From RPRB01 sp035501615 (GTDB lineage Bacteria; Myxococcota; Myxococcia; Myxococcales; Myxococcaceae): DNA of 64,000 bases. Location: NCBI GenBank assembly GCA_035501615.1, contig DATJVY010000001.1, positions 40,812 to 104,811 of the forward strand. The letters run 5' to 3'. Below, piece by piece: positions 58,021 through 64,000 of this stretch; position 1 is the first letter of the stretch, and each line of letters starts with the position of its first letter. A program made the translations under genes and the position numbers. The notes under the pieces were generated by a model. That model was given only the letters and a program-made list of their open reading frames with translations. It was not told the origin of the DNA and made no database searches.

Positions 58021-58063
58021 CGAGGGCCCGGGTCCCATGTCGTCGCAGGGTCCCGGGCCTTCG
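58021..58063. terminator. Bidirectional terminator between the cold-shock and DPP-IV genes
   Basis: CGAGGGCCCGGGTCCC (58021-58036) pairs with GGGTCCCGGGCCTTCG (58048-58063) over 16 positions, with one mismatch and one G-T pair, across an 11-nt loop. It lies 17 nt past the cold-shock stop and 2 nt from the stop of the convergent peptidase gene. Short T-tails are weak, but position and stem strength suit a shared terminator. Confidence 0.55.
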
Positions 58064-58065
58064 TG

Positions 58066-60306
58066 TCAGCGCGGCTCGGTCACGCCCAGTGCCATCCGGA
58101 AGAACTCCACCTTCCGGCGCGCGAGCGCCTCCTGCATCACCGGGTCCGCCACCATGTGGGTGAACCCACCGAGCGGCAGGAACTGGTGCAACCGGCCCGC
58201 GCGGAACAGCCGGTCCGACAGCTGCAGCGAGTGGAGGAAGTACACGTTGTCGTCCGTCGTCCCGTGCACCAGCAGGAGCGGACGCTCGAGCCCCGCCGCC
58301 AGCGGCAGGAGCGAGCTCCGGTCGTAGGCCTCGGCGGCGTCCTCGGGGATGCCCAGGTACCGCTCGGTGTAGAAGGTGTCGTAGTTGCGCCACTCGCTCA
58401 CCGGCGCTCCCGACACCGCGGCCTTGTAGACGTCGGGCCGCTTCAGCACCGCCAGCGCCGAGGCGTACCCGCCGAAGGACCACCCGGTGATGCCCACCCG
58501 AGTGAGGTCCAGCTCCGGGACCTGCTGGGCGAGCAGCTGCAGCGCCGCCACCTGGTCCTCGAGCAGCGGCCCGGCGAAGTTCCCCCGGATCGCCCGCTCC
58601 CACTCCCGGCCGCGGCGCGGGGTCCCCCGGTTGTCGAACCCCACGACCAGGAAGCCCTGATCCGCGAGCCACTGCTCGTCGAACAGCGACCGGGCTGCGG
58701 ACTGCACGTGGACCGCGTGCGGCCCACCGTAGATGGAGACGATGGTCGGCAGCTTCTGCCCCGGGCGCGCGTCGCGGGGCCGGAGCACGAACGACCAGAA
58801 GCCCTGCTGCCCGAGCTTCCGGTACTCGGGAGCGGGCGGCCGGAGCGGCGTCGCCCGGCTCACCGGCAGCCGCCCGATGAACCGCCCGCCCCGGTCGAAG
58901 ACCGACCAGTCGGGGAGCGAGGTGGGAGTCTCGATGGAGACCAGCCGCGTCGGCCCGTCGTCGGCGAGCATGCCCGAGACGACGATGCGCTCTCCGGGCT
59001 GCCCCACCACCCGCTCGGGATTCCCGCCGTCCCGCACCCGCATCACCACCAGGTCCGGGGATTCGGGGCTCGCCTGGTAGTAGAGCGCGCGCTCGGCGAC
59101 GTCGTAGCCGAGCAGCTGCACCAGCTGCTGGTCGGGGCGAACCCAGCTCCCCAGCTTCCGGCCATCCGCGGCGCGGATCTCGGCCTCCGGGGCCCCGTTG
59201 CGCTCGGTCACCCAGAAGAAGGCCGACCCGTCCGGAAGCCAGAGTGGCAGCGGCTCACCGTGCCGGCCCCCGCCGATGTGGTGGAGGTTGATCCACGCCG
59301 AGTCCTGCTCCTCCAGGATGGTCGTGGTGGCCCCGGTCTTGGGGTCCACCGCGAGCAGCAGCGCGTGCTGCTGGGGCCGGTCCATCACGTAGAGGGTGAA
59401 CGCGCCTCGCCGCGGCCAGCGCACCTGGGTGAGGTAGGGGTACTTCTCGGCGTCCCACTTCACCCAGGTGACCTTCGCGGCCGCGGCGGTGGCGGCCGTC
59501 CCCACGATGCCGAGCCGCACCTTGGCGTTCGGCTTGCCCGCGCGCGGATAGGGCACCTGCTGGAAGGGGGACTCGGGATGCGCCGGGTCGCCGAGGGTGA
59601 AGGTCTCCACCCCCCGGGAGTCCGCCTCCTCGAAGGCAATTTGCTTGCCGTCGGGGCTCCACCAGCTGCCGTCGAAGCGGCCCATCTCCTCCTGGGCGAC
59701 GAATTCCGCCAGCCCGTGGGTGAGCCGCTCCGAGCCGCCGGTGGTGAGGCGCCGCTCCTTCGCGGCGGCCAGGTCGGCCACGTAGAGGTCCCCGCCCCGC
59801 ACGTAGCTGACCATCTTCCCGTCCGGAGAGAGACGGGGGTCGAGCATGCCCGTCCCCGGAAGGGCCCGCACCGCCTGCTCCGCCGGACGACCCGCCAGCA
59901 GCGCCGGGACGTCCAGCCGGTAGAGGCGGCCGGAGAGCGGGAGGACGATGGTCCGTCCGTCATCCGAGAGCTGGTAGCTGACCAGGCCCCGCGCCGCGAC
60001 CCGCTGCCGCTCGAGCTGCGCCTTCTCCGCCGGGCTCACCTGCTGGGCAGCCCCTCGGAGCAGCGTCTCGGCGGACAGCAGCTCACGGGCCTGCCCGGCA
60101 TCCACCTCGAAGACCTGGAGCGACTGCACCGGCGAATCCGGCGGCGACCGGAGGAAGAAGACGTGGGCGCCGCTCCGGTCCATGCGGACGCTGGTGGGCG
60201 TCCCGTTCTGGAACCGTCGAGTCTCTGCGAGCTGGCGGAGCACCGGATCCGGGGGTGGCGCCGGGGGAGTGGCAGCGAGCATGAGGAGCGTGGAGGCGAG
60301 AACCAT
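58066..60306 (-). CDS. Secreted dipeptidyl peptidase IV (S9B serine peptidase)
   Basis: This 746-residue protein has a signal peptide (MVLASTLLMLAA), an N-terminal beta-propeller (about 40-480) and a C-terminal alpha/beta hydrolase domain. The catalytic triad is S610 in GWSFGGYAS, D685 in GTTDDNV and H717 in GGFTHMV. The propeller carries the double-Glu motif in FVAQEEMGR that holds the substrate amino terminus in DPP-IV. It cleaves X-Pro or X-Ala dipeptides from the N-terminus of peptides, most likely in the periplasm. The ATG at 60306 starts the signal peptide directly. It fits a predatory or proteolytic lifestyle. It is convergent with the cold-shock gene. Confidence 0.9.
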   Translation of the reverse strand: MVLASTLLMLAATPPAPPPDPVLRQLAETRRFQNGTPTSVRMDRSGAHVFFLRSPPDSPVQSLQVFEVDAGQARELLSAETLLRGAAQQVSPAEKAQLERQRVAARGLVSYQLSDDGRTIVLPLSGRLYRLDVPALLAGRPAEQAVRALPGTGMLDPRLSPDGKMVSYVRGGDLYVADLAAAKERRLTTGGSERLTHGLAEFVAQEEMGRFDGSWWSPDGKQIAFEEADSRGVETFTLGDPAHPESPFQQVPYPRAGKPNAKVRLGIVGTAATAAAAKVTWVKWDAEKYPYLTQVRWPRRGAFTLYVMDRPQQHALLLAVDPKTGATTTILEEQDSAWINLHHIGGGRHGEPLPLWLPDGSAFFWVTERNGAPEAEIRAADGRKLGSWVRPDQQLVQLLGYDVAERALYYQASPESPDLVVMRVRDGGNPERVVGQPGERIVVSGMLADDGPTRLVSIETPTSLPDWSVFDRGGRFIGRLPVSRATPLRPPAPEYRKLGQQGFWSFVLRPRDARPGQKLPTIVSIYGGPHAVHVQSAARSLFDEQWLADQGFLVVGFDNRGTPRRGREWERAIRGNFAGPLLEDQVAALQLLAQQVPELDLTRVGITGWSFGGYASALAVLKRPDVYKAAVSGAPVSEWRNYDTFYTERYLGIPEDAAEAYDRSSLLPLAAGLERPLLLVHGTTDDNVYFLHSLQLSDRLFRAGRLHQFLPLGGFTHMVADPVMQEALARRKVEFFRMALGVTEPR

Positions 60307-60362
60307 GGGGAACCCGATCCCTTAGCCCGGGCCTTGCCCCGGCGGTAGGGTGACGCGGCGAG

Positions 60363-60896
60363 ATGCCGCGCCCGTGGATCTTCGGACTCCCCCTGGTGGC
60401 CCTGCTGCTCGGCCTGTACGCCGGGACGGTGCTGGGTCCCCGGCGGCAGCTCAAGGAGCAGCTCCGGCAGCGCGAGCAGGAGCAGAAGGAGCACCTGCGT
60501 GCGCTCGGGGGCTGCCTCCAGCTGGAGCGCTGGAGCCTCGCCCGGGAGCACGACGGCGGCGTGGTGGTGCGCGCCGAGGTACGCGCCGGCCGGGAGGGGC
60601 GGCTCGCGCTCGACGCCCACGCCGACCAGGGCAGCGAGGAGGTCCTCGTGCCCGAGGTCCAGCACGCGCCGCTCCTGCCGGCGAGGGTGCGCCAGGGGGA
60701 GGAGGTCACCCTCGAGCGGCACCTCCGGCGGATACGGCCGGGCGAGCCTGATGCCATCAGCCTGCGCTTCAGCTGCCGGCCGCCCGGCCCGGCGGGCATC
60801 TTCGGGGTGGTGGAGTACGCGACCGGGGTCTCCGCCGAGGGCTCGGACGGGTTCGGCAACGTCGTCCGGCCCCTCCCTCCGGCGGGCGGCTCCTAG
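60363..60896 (+). CDS. Membrane-anchored hypothetical protein
   Basis: This 177-residue protein has one N-terminal membrane segment (residues 5-25: WIFGLPLVALLLGLYAGTVLG), followed at once by a basic/Gln-rich coiled coil (RRQLKEQLRQREQEQKEHL). The rest is a beta-rich domain (VVVRAEVRAGREGRLALDA; ISLRFSCRPPG) that may fold like an Ig or C2-type sandwich. No motif is recognisable. It is divergent from the DPP-IV gene (57 nt) and its stop overlaps that of the convergent HtrA gene by 4 nt. The topology suggests a periplasmic domain held to the inner membrane. Function is unknown. Confidence 0.6.
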   Translation: MPRPWIFGLPLVALLLGLYAGTVLGPRRQLKEQLRQREQEQKEHLRALGGCLQLERWSLAREHDGGVVVRAEVRAGREGRLALDAHADQGSEEVLVPEVQHAPLLPARVRQGEEVTLERHLRRIRPGEPDAISLRFSCRPPGPAGIFGVVEYATGVSAEGSDGFGNVVRPLPPAGGS

Positions 60897-62101
60897 GGAG
60901 TGAGCTTCTCCCCGAGGCCCATCGGCACCATCTGCTCGGGCGGCTCGGGCTCCGGGGCCTCCGGTCGCAGCGGCCCGGTCCCCTCGAGGTCGGTCCGTTT
61001 GCCGAGCCGGACCTCCACCATCCCCGGCTCGTGCCCGTGGAGCAGCCCCAGCTTCACCCGCTCTCCCGGCCGGTGGAGCCCCACCAGACGGGTGAGCGCC
61101 TGTGCGGACTCGATGGGCCGCCCGTCGAGCGACACGATGACGTCGTCCATCGATACCCCCGCCGCGCGGGCGGCCGAGCCGGGCACGAAGCCGTTCACGA
61201 CGGCCCCGTGCCGCCCCTCGAGCCCCAGCGCGGTCGCCAGCGGGGGTGTGAGGTCCTGGAGGTAGAGCCCGAGCGCCCCGCGCACCACCCCGCCGTTTCG
61301 CACCAGCTGGGGAAGGAGCGCATGCACGAGGGAGGAGGGAATGGCGAAGCCGATCCGGCCCCCGCTGTCGCTGTTGACGATGGCGGTGTTGACCCCGACG
61401 ACCTCACCGGCAAGGTCGAAGAGCGGGCCGCCCGAGTTGCCGGGGTTGATCGCGGCGTCGGTCTGAAGGAACTCGTCGAAGGGTCCGGCACCGATGTTGC
61501 GCGCCGTGGCGCTGAGGATGCCCAGTGAGACGCTGGTCGACAGCCCGAACGGATTGCCGATGGCGAGGAGCCAGTCGCCAACCCGCAGCCGGTCCGAGTC
61601 GCCCAGGCGAGCCGCCGGCAGGTCCGCGGGCGAATCCCGCAGGCGGACGACCGCGAGGTCGGTGGGAGCGTCGCGGCCCACCAGCTCCGCGTCGAAGCGG
61701 CGACCATCGGAGAGCTGGACGACGATCGCGTTCGCCCGCTCCACGACGTGGTTGTTGGTCACCACCAGGCCCGAGCGGTCCACGATGAACCCCGAGCCAG
61801 CGCGTTCCTGCTGCGGGATCCGCCGCGACCCGAGGAAACGCTCGTGCCCGGGGGGCAGCACCGGAGGGCCCAGCACGCTCACGCTCACCACGCTCGGGCT
61901 GATGCGCTCCACCAGCGGTGCGAGCGAGGGAAGGTCGATCTCCGGAGCCGTGACCAGCCCCCGCCCGAGGTCCATCCCACCGTCCGGGAGCAGCGGAACG
62001 AAGGCCTCCGGCTCCTGGGGGGGCGGCGTCCCGGTCGGCGCGCCACCGCGCTGGCACGCGACGAGGACGAGGCTGAGGGTGAGGAAGGTCCACCGACGCA
62101 T
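60893..62101 (-). CDS. HtrA/DegP-type S1C serine protease, lipoprotein
   Basis: This 402-residue protein has a lipoprotein signal with lipobox LVAC, so it is anchored in the envelope. The trypsin-like domain has catalytic H118 (TNNHVV), D148 (TDLAVV) and S223 (GNSGGP). One PDZ domain follows (about 295-375: GSAARAAGVSMDDVIVSLDGRPI). The end is acidic and Pro-rich. Members degrade misfolded envelope proteins or cleave anti-sigma factors under stress. ATG 62099-62101 has AGGAGG about 10 nt upstream and places the signal at the N-terminus; a longer frame would bury it. A single PDZ and lipid anchor place it in the DegS/HhoA-like group. Confidence 0.9.
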   Translation of the reverse strand: MRRWTFLTLSLVLVACQRGGAPTGTPPPQEPEAFVPLLPDGGMDLGRGLVTAPEIDLPSLAPLVERISPSVVSVSVLGPPVLPPGHERFLGSRRIPQQERAGSGFIVDRSGLVVTNNHVVERANAIVVQLSDGRRFDAELVGRDAPTDLAVVRLRDSPADLPAARLGDSDRLRVGDWLLAIGNPFGLSTSVSLGILSATARNIGAGPFDEFLQTDAAINPGNSGGPLFDLAGEVVGVNTAIVNSDSGGRIGFAIPSSLVHALLPQLVRNGGVVRGALGLYLQDLTPPLATALGLEGRHGAVVNGFVPGSAARAAGVSMDDVIVSLDGRPIESAQALTRLVGLHRPGERVKLGLLHGHEPGMVEVRLGKRTDLEGTGPLRPEAPEPEPPEQMVPMGLGEKLTP

Positions 62102-62198
62102 CGACCAGGAGCCTCCTCCCCTGGTATGCGAACTGGAGAGCCCGTTGTCCAGCAAAGCCGGAGGCCGGGCGCTCCGGAACCGGGCCCGCCGCTCTCCC

Positions 62199-62687
62199 AT
62201 GAACATCCGCCCCGCCGCTCCACGCGACTCGGATGCGATCTGGTCCATCCTCGAGCCCATCGTCCGGGCCGGCGAGACCTACGCCCTGCCCCGCGACATG
62301 ACGCGGGAGGCCGTCCTCGCCTGGTGGGGTGCCCCGGACCACGAGGTGTTCGTCGCAGAGGACGGAGCGACGGTGCTCGGCACCTACTTCGTCCATCCCA
62401 CCCAGCAGGGGCCCGGGAGCCACGTGGCGAACTGCGGCTACGCGACCGCGCCGTGGGCCAGCGGGCGGGGCATCGCCCGGGCGATGTGCGCGCACTCGCT
62501 CGACCAGGCCCGTTCCCGCGGTTACCGCGCGATGCAGTTCAACATCGTGGTCAGCACCAACGCGCCGGCGGTCCACCTCTGGACCTCGATGGGCTTCCAG
62601 ACGCTGTGCCGCGTGCCGGGCGCGTTCCACCACCCCACCGAGGGGTACGTGGACACGCTGATCATGTTTCGCTCCCTGCCTCCCTAG
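62199..62687 (+). CDS. GNAT-family N-acetyltransferase
   Basis: This 162-residue protein has the GNAT fold: MNIRPAAPRDSDAIWSILEPIV, then the acetyl-CoA-binding strand and loop in NCGYATAPWASGRGIARAMC (the R/Q-x-x-G-x-G/A turn is SGRGIA), and the C-terminal YRAMQFNIVVSTNAPAVHLWTSMGF. It has the size and order of small GNATs that acetylate amines, often antibiotics or amino acids. Substrate is unknown. ATG 62199 gives the normal N-terminus, and the GNAT-type start MNIR fits. It is divergent from the HtrA gene by 97 nt. Confidence 0.85.
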   Translation: MNIRPAAPRDSDAIWSILEPIVRAGETYALPRDMTREAVLAWWGAPDHEVFVAEDGATVLGTYFVHPTQQGPGSHVANCGYATAPWASGRGIARAMCAHSLDQARSRGYRAMQFNIVVSTNAPAVHLWTSMGFQTLCRVPGAFHHPTEGYVDTLIMFRSLPP

Positions 62688-62809
62688 GAGCGGCCAGGTC
62701 CGGGCGGCGACCGCCCGGGCCCCGTCACACCGCCGGCCCGCCGTGGCCCCTTGCTCCGCAAACGCCCGAGCGACGAAGCTAGAGCCAGTCTGAACGCGGG
62801 GGGAGCTCG

Positions 62810-63211
62810 ATGGATTGCCATACCCACCCGGGTGTCGCGGCGGTCGGCGCATGCACCGGTTGCGCAGAGCCGTTCTGTCCGGAGTGTCTGGTCGACATCC
62901 GCGGGGTCAAGTACTGCGGAAGCTGCAAGGGGATGGCGATCCCTGCGACCGCGGCACTTCCGGTGCAGAGGCCCTGCGTCCAGGCGGACGAGGCGCTGAA
63001 GTATGCCCTCGTCGGCATCATCTGCGTCGGGTTCATCCTCGAGCCCATGGCGATCTCCAAGGCCCTCAAGGCGCGCCGGGAGATCCGGGCGGACCCCACG
63101 CTCACCGGCGGCTCGAAGGCGACCGCGGCGCTGGTGATCGCCAGCGTGGCGCTGTTCCTCTGGGTGGTGGGCATGGTCGCACGGTTCTCGAAGCCCGCAG
63201 GGTCGCGATGA
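62810..63211 (+). CDS. B-box zinc-finger membrane protein 1
   Basis: This 133-residue protein begins with a compact Cys/His cluster (MDCHTHPGVAAVGACTGCAEPF, in part, then CPECLVDIRGVKYCGSC). Its spacing matches bacterial B-box-type zinc fingers (CxxHPxxxAxxxCxxCxxxFCxxC...YCxxC), which bind two zinc ions. Two membrane segments follow at about 64-82 (LKYALVGIICVGFILEPMA) and 107-125 (ALVIASVALFLWVVGMVA), with a basic loop RREIRADPTLTGGSKA between. This layout resembles DUF4190-like B-box membrane proteins. Its stop overlaps the start of the next gene (ATGA). The zinc finger likely faces the cytoplasm. Role unknown; see the operon note. Confidence 0.7.
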   Translation: MDCHTHPGVAAVGACTGCAEPFCPECLVDIRGVKYCGSCKGMAIPATAALPVQRPCVQADEALKYALVGIICVGFILEPMAISKALKARREIRADPTLTGGSKATAALVIASVALFLWVVGMVARFSKPAGSR

Positions 63212-63717
63212 CCATCCAGGGCGCGACGACGAGCGCCTGCTACGCCCATCCTGTGTCCCCGGCCGTCGGCGACTGCGGGCGGTGCGGCCGGCCGATCTGC
63301 ACCACCTGCGCATTCGAGCTCGCGGTGCCAGGGTCGGGCACGCTGTTGCCGACCATCCCCGGATTCTTCTGCGCGGACTGCATGCTCGCTGGACCCGCGC
63401 CAGAACAGCGGCGAGGCGCGCTGCTGTTCGGCCTGCTCTCGGTCACCTGCTTCGTCATCGCCTTCGTCGCCATGGGGTTCATGATGTTTGCCGCCCCTGC
63501 GGGCCTGATCGAGCGCTCGAGCTCGGAGTTCCTGCTCGGCGCGATCGCCATCGCGACCTTCGGCCTCACGCTGACCGGGGTGACCACGGGGCTCATCGGC
63601 CGGGAACGGGGGAAGCACAGCGGGGGCACACTTGCGCTCATCGGGCTCATCGCCAACGGGCTCTTCCTCGCCTTGCTGATCGTCTTCGCCGTCATCGGCT
63701 CCCGGGGGAAGGGCTGA
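63208..63717 (+). CDS. B-box zinc-finger membrane protein 2
   Basis: This 169-residue protein is a paralog of the preceding one. The zinc cluster is CYAHPVSPAVGDCGRCGRPI, then CTTCAFELAVPG and FFCADC. Three membrane segments follow (about 72-95 GALLFGLLSVTCFVIAFVAMGFMMF, in part; 108-130; 140-162). The start ATG at 63208 overlaps the previous stop, so the genes are translationally coupled. The next start is 1 nt after its stop. Paired B-box membrane proteins ahead of a ubiquitin-like gene suggest that the zinc fingers may be partners of that protein (inference). Confidence 0.7.
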   Translation: MTIQGATTSACYAHPVSPAVGDCGRCGRPICTTCAFELAVPGSGTLLPTIPGFFCADCMLAGPAPEQRRGALLFGLLSVTCFVIAFVAMGFMMFAAPAGLIERSSSEFLLGAIAIATFGLTLTGVTTGLIGRERGKHSGGTLALIGLIANGLFLALLIVFAVIGSRGKG

Positions 63718-63718
63718 G

Positions 63719-63997
63719 ATGGCCAGCATCACCGTCGAGGTCTGGGATGCCACCGGGAGCAAGCGACAGCTCGTGGAGCTGCCCGACGACGCTCCGGTGA
63801 ACCGCATCCTGGTAGTGCTGATCGAGAAGATGAAGCTCCCCCAGCAGAGCCCGGACGGGCAGCTTATGAGCTACAAGTTCCATCACCGGAACTCCGGGCG
63901 GCAACTGCTCGACACCGAGACGCTGGCCGACGCCAAGGTCGAGCACGGACACGTGCTCCGCCTCCAGCCGGAGATCACCGCAGGCGCGTCGCCATGA
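63719..63997 (+). CDS. Ubiquitin-like protein (YukD/EsaB type)
   Basis: This 92-residue protein fits the beta-grasp ubiquitin fold: strands ASITVEVWDATGSK and RQLVELPDD, a central helix (VNRILVVLIEKMKLP), then MSYKFHHRNSGRQLLDTETL and DAKVEHGHVLRLQPE. The pattern LxxxxTLxDAxVxxGxxLRL is typical of YukD/EsaB-like ubiquitin homologs. It ends TAGASP, with no terminal GlyGly, so it is unlikely to be conjugated as such. YukD-type proteins serve type VII secretion in Firmicutes; in proteobacteria they occur with E1/E2/JAB-like genes. It is coupled to the genes on both sides. The next gene begins inside its last codon. Confidence 0.65.
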   Translation: MASITVEVWDATGSKRQLVELPDDAPVNRILVVLIEKMKLPQQSPDGQLMSYKFHHRNSGRQLLDTETLADAKVEHGHVLRLQPEITAGASP

Positions 63998-64000
63998 CGG
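63994..64000 (+). CDS. Start of the next gene (truncated by window end)
   Basis: ATGACGG begins at 63994 and overlaps the ubiquitin-like stop by 4 nt, the same ATGA coupling used between the two B-box genes. Only two full codons are inside the window, so the product is unknown. It should be the next partner in this operon. Confidence 0.4.

Overview
The DNA is very GC-rich, almost every codon ends in G or C, and genes are densely packed with many ATGA-type stop/start overlaps. Gene content (large lipoproteins with Asp-Ala-Gly linkers, a Ser/Thr kinase with a proline-rich tail, a CHAT protease next to an ECF sigma/anti-sigma pair, a kelch lipoprotein, an HtrA lipoprotein, a DPP-IV peptidase) points to a myxobacterium-like Gram-negative (Myxococcota). 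That assignment is inference from gene content only. I found no tRNA, rRNA, CRISPR array, prophage or replication origin.

Layout. 1-6.7 kb: the end of a patatin-like phospholipase, a secreted HELAH metalloprotease-like protein, a membrane protein with a degenerate J-domain, an ICMT/PEMT-type methyltransferase, an Rsm22-type methyltransferase, a Cys-rich mini-lipoprotein and a kelch lipoprotein. 6.7-20.6 kb: a divergent carbon monoxide dehydrogenase locus. The minus-strand operon encodes a form II (AYRGAGR) enzyme in the order S-L-M followed by coxD and coxE. The plus-strand operon encodes a nucleotidyltransferase, an XdhC-YHS fusion, coxG, a form I (AYRCSFR) enzyme in the order M-S-L, a DUF2182 membrane protein and a second XdhC. 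20.6-29.4 kb: a REP-associated tyrosine transposase (RAYT), an M20 dipeptidase, a HerA-like ATPase, a THUMP-type RNA methylase, an FNR-like reductase, another methyltransferase and an Nfu protein. 29.5-37.3 kb: CHAT protease divergent from ECF sigma/anti-sigma, a secreted unknown, a Ser/Thr kinase, a methyltransferase and a hypothetical. 37.5-41.3 kb: a FemAB-like acyltransferase, then clpS-clpA. 41.9-52.2 kb: three paralogous large lipoproteins and a PEGA protein. 52.3-58 kb: fabI, sucA-sucB and a cold-shock gene. 58-62.7 kb: DPP-IV, a hypothetical, an HtrA-type protease and a GNAT. 62.8-64 kb: the start of an operon with two B-box zinc-finger membrane proteins, a ubiquitin-like (YukD/EsaB-type) protein and a coupled gene that runs off the window.

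Cutting across all of this is a dispersed palindrome, AAGGTGTTTGACACCTT (15 copies from 4.4 to 57.6 kb, singly or in pairs). One copy lies just upstream of the RAYT gene, so it is probably the REP family that this transposase acts on. Several copies have invaded genes: two are translated in frame and three supply the TGA stop codon of the gene they sit in.

The three observations I rate highest are the dual form I/form II CO dehydrogenase locus with one shared-looking maturation set, the RAYT/REP family with recurrent capture of stop codons, and the ubiquitin-like/B-box operon at the right edge.
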